Positions 48,772 to 59,902 of a stretch of 64,000 bases of DNA are shown in pieces. Each line of letters opens with the position of its first letter. The stretch's first letter is position 1. Source of the stretch: Beaufortia kweichowensis (Eukaryota; Chordata; Actinopteri; Cypriniformes; Gastromyzontidae); contig CM032816.1 in assembly GCA_019155185.1 (NCBI GenBank), positions 10,394,510-10,458,509 on the forward strand. Reading direction: 5' to 3'. The notes beneath the pieces were generated by a model, which made no database searches, was not told where the DNA came from, and saw only the letters and a program-made list of their open reading frames with translations. Both the position numbers and the translations under genes were made by a program.

Positions 48772-49372
48772 GTAAGTCCTCTAATAGCTTCTGTTATAAT
48801 TGTCCTCTTGGCACAACGCCATTTGCCAAAAATCAATGAAAGTCAAAGAATGACTGTAACACTGCCTTCGTTTCGCTCACTGTTACACTAAACACGTCTT
48901 TGCGTCACAGTGTTATGATTCGCCTGACGAGCAAGCGGTTCTGCCATCTACTTGATTGTCACCCCAGTTTTGCTCTCCCAGAAAATTGCATTCTACAAGA
49001 ACTGCTATTTAGTTATTTTCCTCTTAGCCCTGTTATGCCAAAATACTTTTTGACCTCAGACAAGAGGTTCAAAATATTTTGTAGCACCGCCTCATAGATT
49101 TGCTCTGGGAGCACGAGCGGAGACCACCTGAGACTCCGAGCATCGCTCCTAGATTGAGAAGTGCATGTTTCCCTCAAACCGTATTAGACACCGACGTTCG
49201 CTCTCCCCCGAGGTGGCATCGGATTAAGCCAGCCTCCAAACATCTCAGACGCCCTGCAGAATGAAAGTTAAATACATAAAGTAAAAACCAATAAACCTCA
49301 AAGGCAGTTTTTTCTGATTTCTCAGGACAGGCTGAAAGTTTCCTGAGACTCTCTTTCTGCCGAACTGGATCA

Positions 49373-52300
49373 ATGATGGAATTGCAAACATTACAGGAGG
49401 CCCTGAAAGTGGAAATACAAGTCCATCAGGTAGGAGATCCTGCCCTTGAATCAGTCAAATCTTGTGTTGAATAACATTCAGAAGTGTCACCCTAACAAAA
49501 CAGTTAACTACAATACCAACAAACAAAAAATTTACTTTTTTCTTTCAAGATAATTATAATTTATTGCTATGTTGAGCTGTGTTGTGAGTGAAAGTTTCAT
49601 AGAAGATACAAATGGTTCCTGAATCTGGCAGAACAGGTTGGCGAATCCTCATTTCAATTCTTCTCTGACTGTTAGTCGCTGGATATGCGATAAATGAAGA
49701 TATGTTTCTCGCAGTCAGAGGCGACGTGTCCCAGCAGGCAGAAAATTAGCCGAGCTGCCTGAGTGGGGAAAAAGAAAAAACAGTGTGGAGAAGGAAGGAG
49801 GGAGGTAGAGAAAGGGAAAAAAAGAGAAGAATAGGGGTCATACTGGGGAGATAAAGCATAAGCCATTACTTCAATTGTAATGAATCATTTCAAGCAGGTG
49901 TTCTCCTACATATTGAGTTTTTGTGTGTGTGTTGCCAACAGGCTTTGTCTTGATATCACTCTGAATATTTGACAAGCAGGTGGAAATGGATTTCTAACCG
50001 TTATGGGGAAGCTAAACATACAAAACGAAGTTATTTTCACAAACAGAAAGTGTTTACAAACTTCACTTTTATTTAAGTAAAGTCTTTGTTGGAGAGATTT
50101 AAGGAATTTAAGGAATGTTTTTTCTTTGAAAGATATAAGTTGTAGATTGAGCATTTGTTGTTGTAACTGAATTCACATATGGCCATTGTAAATGTTTGGT
50201 CTAAATGAACCGATTAAACTACTTTTCCACAAACTGAAAGCACAGTTACACTTAGAGAAAGATGTTGGCAGGCTGCCGGCCGGAGTTGCCTGCTTTGTTT
50301 GAGTAAAGGGCAGGTGCAGTAGGCTGTAGTTTTACATTTTGGCCTGTAGATGGCACACCGTGTCTGTGACTCCCTTCAAAACTGTTACAGTAAGTTTTGA
50401 CCATCCTGTCTTCTCTTCTGTTACCATAGAAACTTGTTGCCCAGATGAAGCAGGACCCACAGGTAATTGTTCCTTAATATTATATTCCTCTGACTTGTCT
50501 CATGAAGCATGATTGATAATGGATATATTATATTTAGTCCTTTTCTAATCACAGATTTTGCTTGTGTTTGTAATTTGAATAGAAATAAATTGTATCTATA
50601 GATACAATTAGGTCATCAAAACTCATTTTTTTTTTATCTCTCAAGTGGTCTGATATCATAACGCTTTTGCTGAAAAAGTTTTTTCAATTTGTAAAAAAAG
50701 TATTTTTTTTTTCTAGAATGCAGATCTAAAAAAGCAACTTCACGAGCTCCAGGCGAAAATCACAGCTCTGAGCGAGAAACAGGTAAGACATTTCACAGGT
50801 CATGTGACGTCATTCACTGCTGCAGGTGCGGTAAAGAATGTGACGTGTGAAAAACGAATGTTTGATTGCTACAAATGTCTTTCGATGAGTAAAGTATGAA
50901 TCAGATCTTCAAATTTTGTGAAATTACAATTTAATGTAATGTGATCCTAACTGGGAAATATAGAAATATGTAGTGGGGAATATTCAAGTCTTTTTTTATC
51001 TACTGACATCACCACTTGTAAATATGACATTTTGGGGGAATTTGTGTCTGCTATTCTTATAAGTACAATCATTCTGATATGACTTGTATCATCTAACTCT
51101 GATGTTGAACAGTGACTGGTTCATGATTGGTTCATCTGTTTTTTATTATGAGTTAAAGCAGATGTCTTTTGGTATTACCAAAAGATTTGTCAGAGAGATT
51201 TTCAGAGATTGTGAGATGCTTCTTGAAAAGTTAATTTAAGCTCTTCTGTTGCAGGCAATGTTTCTCGCTCTTTACATGTAAAATTCTCTAGTTGGTTTCA
51301 TGAAAGAATTGTCCCAGTTTACAGACTCCAGCTGAAGACTGGCTTAGCTTTGTGCTTTATCCTTGAATAGAGAAAGAGAGAGAGAGAATAGATCAGTATA
51401 AGTCCACATGATTTTTGTTTTACTTTTTTACCCTTTATGAAACACTGAGGGCAAATATTTTGTGTGTTTCTCCAGTCATTCGTGACAGGGATTAAGAGCA
51501 CGAGATGAGATGGGTCCAGCGAATGCAAATTTAGTTTACAGGCATCTAATGTAAAGATTCAACTCTTTCCGCATCATGAATCTATATTAATGTGGTTTAG
51601 TCTATATGTGAGGCCGTCAGCGGTCTGTTATATGTAAACATTCAACTGCCACTGAGCAATTGATCGTCTCTTTACAGAGAAAATACTTTTATCAAAATTC
51701 ATTTGGAGGAAGAGACTTTCATTTATTGTTGTGCTTAGCTTTGTTGAGGAATCTGTGTGCGTGCGTGTGTGTGTGTGTGTACTCTCAGAGGTGTGTTTTG
51801 GCTCCAGAGGACTCTGAGGCAGTGGAGTGTGTGAGATGAATTTCAATCACGTTTTCCTGTCTGTGTGTGTGTGTCTGTGTGTATGTGTGGCGTTCAGTGG
51901 GCCTTTATAAAAGCAATTCCACTGTAGTTAAGATGGTCTCACACCTGTAGACTCAGCGTTAAACTGAAAAAAGCCACAACCCGGCTTAACGTCAGAACAG
52001 AAAATCAGGAAATTCGGTGACTAATGATCTATTATTAGCATATGTTGATGCCAGATATAAACAGAACATTGAAAAGACGAGATGGCATTTTCATTTCTCA
52101 GAAATGTACGCGTGTTTCAGAACAATTTGCGGTGTTCTCCGCAATCACAGTTTCCTCAAACAAGCAATCAAAATGTGTGAATGGATTTATAGCTTTTCAG
52201 TAATCTCGCTGTCTCGCTCATTCGCGCACAGAAAAAAGTGGTTGAGCAGTTGCGGAAGGAGTTGCTGGTAAAGCAGGAGCCCGAACTGAAGACCCAGATC

Positions 52301-55300
52301 CTCACGGCATCCACAGACGGTAAAGCTGTGCTGCTCACACCTGTCTGTCCTCCTTCACAGCCGCAGACGGGGACTCCACACAACCAGGGGGCGCCGCAGG
52401 TACGGTTTCACACTTTAAACACCACCAGTAACCCTAGTATTTAAAGTAATAGTTCACCCAAAATGAAAATTCGTTCTGAATTGTGTCAGGCTTTCTTAAG
52501 TTTAATACAATTTTTTAAAATAAAAATGATTTTATGTCTGTGTATAGGTGTCATAAGTACCAGAATGCATGTACACCTATTAAGTCATCTAAACAACTCT
52601 AGTGGGTCAATAAATGTTTTGAAGCCAAATGATACATTTTGTGAGGAAAACAATTCATATTTTGAGCACATTTAGAAGAATTCATAGCAAGTGCTAAATT
52701 TAAATACAGCGACTCGTCAATCTCTCGCTTGTCTTGAGACGAACAACTATTTTCCTAATCTGCTTTGCTAAAGTTTGTGTGTTTTGGCATATCAAGTTTG
52801 CAGGAACAATCCATAATAAACCCATGAACATCTAATAAAGTAAATAAATAAGTTTGAATGTAACTCTAACCTCATCCTTTCTGTGTCATCTTTCATTTTC
52901 TTCCCAATGCATAACGCCACCTTTTGCCAGAAGACTCTAACCGTGACGCCAGTCATCACCGCAAAGAATCTACCTCTCGTGCTGAAAGCTGCCACCTCCA
53001 CCATGCCTGCTTCCATGGCAACACAACGCCCCACCGTCGCCATGGTCACTGCCATCAGCAACCCCCCCAGACCCGGCGCCAATTCGGACTCCCAGAGCAC
53101 ACCAATCAACCTTCAGGTGGCCGGCAAATTACCCAATCAGGACGCAGATGCCGCCACACGGATCGTGTCGAAGAATGTTATTGTTGTGAGTGTGAATGGC
53201 TTCCATGGATTTTTCTTCTTTGATAGAGGAGCAATACAAAAAACAAATCAATCTTCCATTGAACTGTTTGTTAGTTTTGCATAGCTCGCTGTAGACCAGT
53301 AATAGTCAGACCCACTTTGCTTTGATGTGTTTAGAACAGGATGTTTATGTCTCAGAATTTGAAATGACTTCCTTTCTGACAATGATGTGCTTGGCAGTGG
53401 CGTACGGCGATGTACATCTGTGATGAAACCAGAAACCAGTCTGTTTATCTAAATGCAGAAAATGTTTTGAATTTCAAAGTCTACAGTAAACGACTGGTTT
53501 TATCACAGGTGCAGGCCACCACCACCTCTGCCCAGCCCATCAAAGTTCCCCAGTTTGTCCCTCCTCCTAGACTGACGCCTCGACCCACCTTTCAGCCACA
53601 GGTGCGTCTCTGTCAGACCTGCCCACCTCCCTCTTCCCTTCCCAGTATGCGCAGTTCAACACCCCCAAAAACACAACATACGTCAGACGCCTGAATGTGA
53701 TATTACAGGGTGTCTGTTTTTAATTGTGGAACACATTCAGGGTTTAAAGTTCTGAAGACATACAAGCTAAAGAGACCCAATTTCCTCCAACATCACTCTC
53801 ACCTGCCCAGCACTGGCTGTTGCTGTCTGTTTAAGCTTTTGTCTTTGCTTTAATGTTCTAAGCGGCGTGTGAGACAGAATGTGTGATACTGTTAGTTTTG
53901 TATTGAAGCTTTTAATTTCTGCTTTTGATGCTGTTTCTTTCAAAATTGCTTTGGCTGGCCCTATCATTAACCCCACCCCCTAAAGAGTGACATCATCACC
54001 TTTGACCTCATGAAGCTACGTAATGCTAAAGAGAGCTCAGACAAATCTGTTTTTTGGTGTACTCAGATGTTTTTTTGATCTGTACAATAGATGCTATTTT
54101 GGAATTAAAGCAGGAAGGCGACACACATTTGCAAGTAGAATTTTGGCTCAGATTGTTTGATGTTAGGGTGTTCCAGAAATTCAGTGATTGCTTTTCCTAA
54201 ACCATCATGACATCTTTCGGTTTGGTAAATAGTATTTTTTTTAATTGCTTCATAAAGAAAGCTCCATAAAGTTTATGGACACCTAAAATAAAACAAAATA
54301 CAATTTGCTTAATTGAAGTGTTCCAGAGCTCAATGTTGGCATTACTTAAGGCTGAGGTTGCCTCCTAACACGAAACAGCATGGCTGTGGAGAGCATGGAA
54401 ACCTGTCGACTGGCCTTCATAACCGATTATTGCCAGATCCGGTCAATTGCTTTCTATCCGTAGGTTCGACCGAAACCCTCCGTGCCCAACAACGTGCCCA
54501 TCGCTCCAGCTCCTCCTCCACCCATGGTGGCGGCTCCTCTGATCCAGCGGCCCCTGATGCTCGCCACCAAGCTGACATCATCTTTACCTGCCTCCGCCGG
54601 GCCCATCCACCAGGTGCGCATTGTGAACGGACAGCAGTGTGCTACGGTCGAGAAAGCCGCGATCACGGGCATCGTCATCAGCCCGGCGCAGACACTTCAG
54701 ATCAGCAACCTTAACTTAGACGCCAAGGTGAGAACAGTTTGTTTGATCAGTTATTGTGAGTTATCGAATAATTGACTGAGCCAAGGGACTTTGTTTTCTT
54801 TTCTAATTCTCTCCATCAGACTGTGAAACCGTTGGGAGGAGCAGAACAGGTGGTCACGAGTAGGCCGCCCTCCACCTCGCCTCCTCTTCCTCCCGCTCCT
54901 GCTAAGGTCAAACGAGAGGAAAGCCCGCAGGTATAGCATGTCTTCAATGAGTTTATGTAACTCATCTGAAATTGCAAAGCTGATGAATAATGAACCGGTA
55001 CATTTCTCCTCTTTCAGAAACTTGCCTTTATGGTGTCGCTGGGGTTGGTCACACATGACCATCTTGAAGGTACGTCTGCTGTTTGGTGGCATGATTTAGT
55101 TTATCTAAAGCATTGTTGATAAGTGTTTCATGGTCAAGTTGTTTTTGGGGTATGTAAACAAGTTTAATGTTACCATCATGGTGTTATTAATAGTCTATTT
55201 TAAAGTGCATGATGAGTTAATGAAAAAAGAAGCCTAAAGGAATTTTTAGAGCGTTTAAAGTTATATAACCAGCAATGCTCATCCTCTGCAGAGATTCAAA

Positions 55301-58300
55301 GCAGAAGACAGGAACGCAAGAGAAGGACAACAGCCAACCCAGTGTACAGCGGTGCTGTGTTTGAACCCGAGGTATTGATGTTCTTCAGTTCCCTCCCACA
55401 CAAATACAATCTGATTGTATTAGCGTCCCATCTAACTGTCTGACTTCTCTTGTGTCTCTCAGAGGAAAAAGAGTGCCGTGACTTATTTGAACACTCCATT
55501 GCATCAAGGCACCAGGAAGAGAGGTCAGCCTTTACACCTGATGTGTTCTCAGTTGCTTTAGTTAGTTGATGCTCTGTAGACCTGCTGCTTCTGTCTACCA
55601 TCTAACAGACACCTAATAGACACCTTTCTGCTTTCTCTTGCATTTCTGCTTTGTGTTTCTCGGCCAGGGTTTAATCTCTCTGATGTCCTACAGATGTTGG
55701 GTAGACCTGAGCTGATGTGTATGATATGATAAAGTTGTGGTTGAGAAATAGTTCTCCTAGTTTGAATGTTGTTCAGATGTTTCAGATTGGACTTGGGTTT
55801 AATTACAAAAAAATTGCAATGAATCACTTGAAAAAGCTGTGAAAGACTTGACTTGACTCTATCTTGAAGACTTGTTGACTTGACCTGGACTGTTTTGGGG
55901 TTATAAGACTTGATTTAGTCTTGGCTTTGAAGGACTTTGAAGGTCTCTCTTGATTTTTAGAGATTTTTGGTGAATTATTACTTTAAACACAAATTAATTG
56001 GATTTAGTCAGTTTTGACTAAGAGAATTAATTCTTGACGCATGTTGATGTTTTATGGTTGAGTTAAGTATTTGTTTGTTGGTTTTCCAGTGGTTTAGCTT
56101 AGTCTTACCTTGGCTTTGGATGTTGGAGTACATAAAATGTTGTCTGCTTATTTCTGACAAAAAATAAGTTTATATTTATCTTTTTTATTCAAAGTATAGT
56201 TTAGTCAGAGGTCTCTGAAAATTAAGTGTCTACCTGTTTGTGGCTTAGGCTTCTCTCTCTCTCTCTTGCTTTGCATATTCCCTGCATGCTGCTGTGGTCG
56301 TTCGTCCGTTGCACTAACTGCTTTCTGTGACCCTCCCTTCTCTACCACCTCTGCTCTCTCTCTCCCCGCCCCTTTGTTTCCATGCTAGCCAATGAGGATC
56401 CCCTCTCTAAGGTATGTTGCAAGCAGAAAATGCCATTATTTTATTTCATCTTTGTGTTTTTTTTCTTTCTTTCTTTTCCCTTTTTCCTCCTCCATTTTTC
56501 TGTTTTTTTTTTCGTTGTTGCTTTTGTTTTGTTCGTTCGTTTGTTTTTCCTTTCTTGTCTGTCTCATTTCACTCAGGTCGCCCTCCCAAATACAGCACCA
56601 CCAACACAACCACCAGCAGTGGCAGCGCGGAGCTGGGCCGCAACCCCCTGCTCTCCCCCAACAGCAGCCTTCCCGACTCCCCGGCCCCCGAGCGGCCTGA
56701 CACGGGGGGCTTTCCCCTCCCTGTCCACCCTCATTCTCTCCCCCAGCCCAGCCCTAGCTCCGGGGATGTAAGTAGCCAACGTGCCAAATCTGGGTGATGG
56801 TGTTGTTGACAGCCCCCCAATTTTTATTACTGTTCTAGTAGAGTTCTCTTCATCACAAGCAGCCCCCACGCCCCCCAGATTTTACACTACATTCATACTA
56901 TACACATCAAAGTGAATTTCAAAAGGGAACTTGGCACTTGGTTAAGCCCAACGTGTACTTCGGTTGTCCGCCTACTGCTATGGCTCGCAGAGCGTAATTT
57001 TTCATCGCCTAGTTGGCAACACTCAAAAGTTGGGCCATTAGTTTTGACATCAGTCAGGATTGAAACCAATATAGTAAATTCCAACCTTTATATTTTCTTA
57101 CTGTAAGTACAGTAAGCAAAGCAGCATGGTCTCGTCCATCTTTGGAGTCCTGTAAAGATGCAATTCTGTGCTGCCCCCTGCTGGTCAGGAGTATCAAAAA
57201 AGAGTATTTGGGATCAGGGTCAACACTGTATGAGGCGTAGCAGGTGGCGGACAAACAAAGTGCACACTAGCTTTAGGATTTCCCTTTTTACCCTGAAAGA
57301 AGAAATTATTTCTTGTATTTGTTTAATTGGATTCAGCAGTCTTACGAAGTAAATAGTCTTTCTGTATCCTCCCTACAAACATCAGACCCAAAGTAATTAG
57401 AAATAGTATGTAAACAATATAAATAGTATAGAATTCCTAAAATGTTATCATTAAACAACATCCTAATAATAAAAACTAAATGACTATTTTACTAGCAGCT
57501 TAATATCCAGTCCACAATAAAAGTAAAACCCCTTCAATGAGCAGTCAGCCCCTCCCCTCCCCACCTTTCCCGTTATCTGATTGGTCCAGAACAAAAAGGG
57601 GGGCGGTGGTACTGACGCCTGCCGTTCTTCCCGACAGGGAGACATCCATGAGGATTTCTGCACTGTGTGCAGACGCAGTGGACAGTTGCTTATGTGTGAT
57701 ACATGTTCGCGCGTCTACCACCTCGACTGCTTGGACCCGCCCCTCAAAAACATTCCTAAAGGCATGTGGATCTGTCCAAAATGTCAAGACCAGGTAAACA
57801 GCAGCACAACGAACCCTTGGCCGCTCGTATCCCTGCCTTAGTCAAAGTGTTGTATTCTTTTCTTAATTGGAGCGCAGTCCTTTCAGGCACACAAACTCTA
57901 AAGTTAATAAAAAATAAGAGATCAATTCAGAGTTCCCTTTCCCTGCCAATTTTCCCATTTTTAAAGGGTTGTCTTCAGGCTGTTTGGTCCTTTGTAAGAT
58001 CTCACATGGTTTGGTATTGATCGTGCCTTTTTTCACCCATCATGTAAATGTTAGACAGCATCCAGCACTCCCATTGAAGTTCTTTTGTTCATCACTGTTG
58101 TCATATGCAGTTTCTCTCTCACTGTTGTCCAGAAGTCGAGTGGTATAGCGCTGCTCGGGTATTAAGAGAATTTCTTTTACAGATTCTCAAGAAGGAAGAG
58201 GCCATTCCGTGGCCGGGAACACTAGCGATCGTCCATTCCTACATTGCTTACAAAGAAGGTATTTGATTTTCAGTTGAAGAGAGTAAATTCATTTTACTCA

Positions 58301-59902
58301 AATTTTATATAGCTTTTTAACTTTTTCATTGGTTTACAGTTAAATATTACCGAAGTGTTCTTGTTCCTTTAAGCTTTCCTAATCATTTTCCACCATCCAT
58401 TTGACTTTGAGTCAGGTGGGTTTTTTTTTGCCACTGTACCTTTAAAACGTATGTAAATATCCTCCATTATGACTATCAAACCTTTTTTCAAGTAAAGTAA
58501 TAATGCTTACGTAAGAGTTGCAGCCATTGGGCCCAATATGTTTAGTGCTGCTCATTCTTGAAAGAATAGTTCACCCAAATATGAGGCTGATTTAGCAATC
58601 AACAAACAGATCAGTGCACTGATTTCAAGTATGAAGGCACGTCGATAACTTCAAATCTCATTAGTTCTCACGTGTCTTTTTCTAACTAGTTGTCATGTAC
58701 ACAGGTTTTGATTTTAAATGTGTATTAGTAATAAATGTTGTAAAAGTATTGTTCTCTGTTAGTTCTTGTTAACTAATGCATTTACTGATGTAAGGAAATA
58801 CAACCTTATTGTAAAGTTTTACCATGTTAACCTCAAAAGCACTCCAAGTGGCTTTGGAGTGCCTGCCAAATGTATAAAAGTGAATGTTTGAAAAGCCAAT
58901 TAAATTTATGGGTGTTTTGTCCCTGTCCCAACAGCGAAAGAAGAAGAAAAGCAGAAGTTAATGAAATGGAGCGCTGAGCTAAAGCTGGAACGAGAGCAAC
59001 TAGAACAGAGAGTCAAACAACTCAGCAACTCCATAACAGTAAATTTTTTATTACTTTCCCTTTTACATGGAGCTTTTTTGGATGTACGATTATGAGAAGG
59101 ATATAGCTTTACTTTCTTATTTAATATCTTGTTTGTATATTAATAATGTAATTGTTAAATGTTCTAATGTTATTTGTATATTATTTGTATAATGTAACAC
59201 CATGTTCCCATCCTTCAACAGAAATGCATGGAAAACAAGAACAGCATTCTTGCCCGTCAGAAGGAGATGCAGTCTTCTCTGGAGAAGGTGAAACACTTGG
59301 TCCGTCTCATCCAGAGCTTTAATTTGTCTCAGACCACAGAGACGGACGTCCCGGAGGATTCCAAACTGGATTCTGCAGAGTCAGTGAGCGTCAAAGACTC
59401 GACGGACGCCACGCCAGCGTTTGTGCAGGATAACCCAGCCGAGCCCAGCGTGCAGGTACCAGTCACCGTAGCGGTCCCCGAATTGCAGACAGAGCCCGAA
59501 GTGGGCGAAATGGCAGAGCCGACAGCCGCGGTCGTACCCGAGGCCGTTGCAGGAGAGTCAGGAGTTGTGGAAATGGCCGAAACCGCGGTTAGCGAGGAGA
59601 CGACGAGTGTGGTGAAAACAGCAGAGCCTGCAGAATCGCCGCAGGTCAGGGACGTTAAGACCAACGGTGGGACAGACTGTGTTTGTACCGGCTTGAACCC
59701 GGAAGAAGAGGAGAGCGTGGTCAACGCGGCGGACACCGAGAACATCCCGCCCAATGACGGCAGCTGTGCAGAGGACTCTGGGAAGATGGAGGTGGACAGG
59801 CAAGATGATGGAAGTCACAGCGTCAACAACAACGGCAAAACCTCAGAACCTTCCCAGCAGGCTTTGCCAGCCCCTCTCAGCAGTGTGGACAACCCCAAAT
59901 AG
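49373..59902 (+). CDS. phf21a: PHF21A / BHC80, histone H3K4me0 reader of the LSD1-CoREST complex (815 aa)
   Basis: Binds unmethylated H3K4 and stabilises LSD1/KDM1A-mediated repression in the nucleus. Coding exons: 49373-49429, 50430-50462, 50717-50782, 52232-52399, 52931-53185, 53509-53601, 54464-54727, 54820-54930, 55018-55069, 55292-55371, 55463-55523, 56577-56767, 57638-57793, 58183-58258, 58935-59038, 59222-59902. Total 2448 nt, in frame, all GT-AG. The start reads MMELQTLQEALKVEIQVHQ, then KLVAQMKQDPQNADLKKQL, an N-terminal helical region. Later come the Pro-rich middle (PIKVPQFVPPPRLTPRP), KLAFMVSLGLVTHDHLE, the AT-hook KRGRPPK, the PHD finger ~478-529, and a coiled coil (KEEEKQKLMKWSAELKLE) to ~620. 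The protein is ~135 residues longer than human, mostly through an acidic tail. Confidence 0.96.
56389..56411 (+). CDS. phf21a: phf21a 23-nt alternative microexon (ANEDPLSK)
   Basis: Lies between acceptor TTTCCATGCTAG and donor GTATGT. Phase 1 in, phase 0 out, the same as the 191-nt AT-hook exon that follows. Spliced directly to the PHD exon it gives ...TRKRANEDPLSKGDIHEDF in frame (759 aa). From memory, mammalian PHF21A has an isoform in which a similar ANE...K octapeptide replaces the AT-hook segment. If both exons were included, the PHD would be out of frame. Confidence 0.75.
56577..56767 (+). CDS. phf21a: phf21a AT-hook exon
   Basis: Joins ...TRKR to GRPPKY, forming a KRGRPPK AT-hook, then a Ser/Pro-rich linker (PDSPAPERPDTGGFPLPV) that ends SSGD before the PHD exon. 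The DNA-binding hook depends on this exon being included. Confidence 0.9.
57170..57184 (-). promoter_or_regulatory. CTCF-like motif in phf21a intron
   Basis: Minus strand reads CCAGCAGGGGGCAGC, a full match to the vertebrate CTCF core. It lies about 450 bp before the PHD exon. Confidence 0.5.
57638..57793 (+). CDS. phf21a: phf21a PHD finger exon
   Basis: A 52-codon exon holding a complete C4HC3 PHD finger: CTVC, CDTC, YHLDC and CPKC. The Asp of HEDF and the Met of LLMC, which in human BHC80 read unmodified H3K4, are kept. Confidence 0.95.
59222..59902 (+). CDS. phf21a: phf21a last coding exon with expanded acidic tail
   Basis: Starts KCMENKNSILARQKEMQSSL, the end of the conserved coiled coil, then runs ~190 residues rich in Glu, Val, Pro, Ser and Thr (PELQTEPEVGEMAEPTAAV, NPEEEESVVNAADTENIPP). 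The human tail is much shorter. The tail repeats variants of VxEMAEPTA/VVEMAETAV, suggesting local duplication. Confidence 0.92.
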   Translation, partial: KCMENKNSILARQKEMQSSLEKVKHLVRLIQSFNLSQTTETDVPEDSKLDSAESVSVKDSTDATPAFVQDNPAEPSVQVPVTVAVPELQTEPEVGEMAEPTAAVVPEAVAGESGVVEMAETAVSEETTSVVKTAEPAESPQVRDVKTNGGTDCVCTGLNPEEEESVVNAADTENIPPNDGSCAEDSGKMEVDRQDDGSHSVNNNGKTSEPSQQALPAPLSSVDNPK

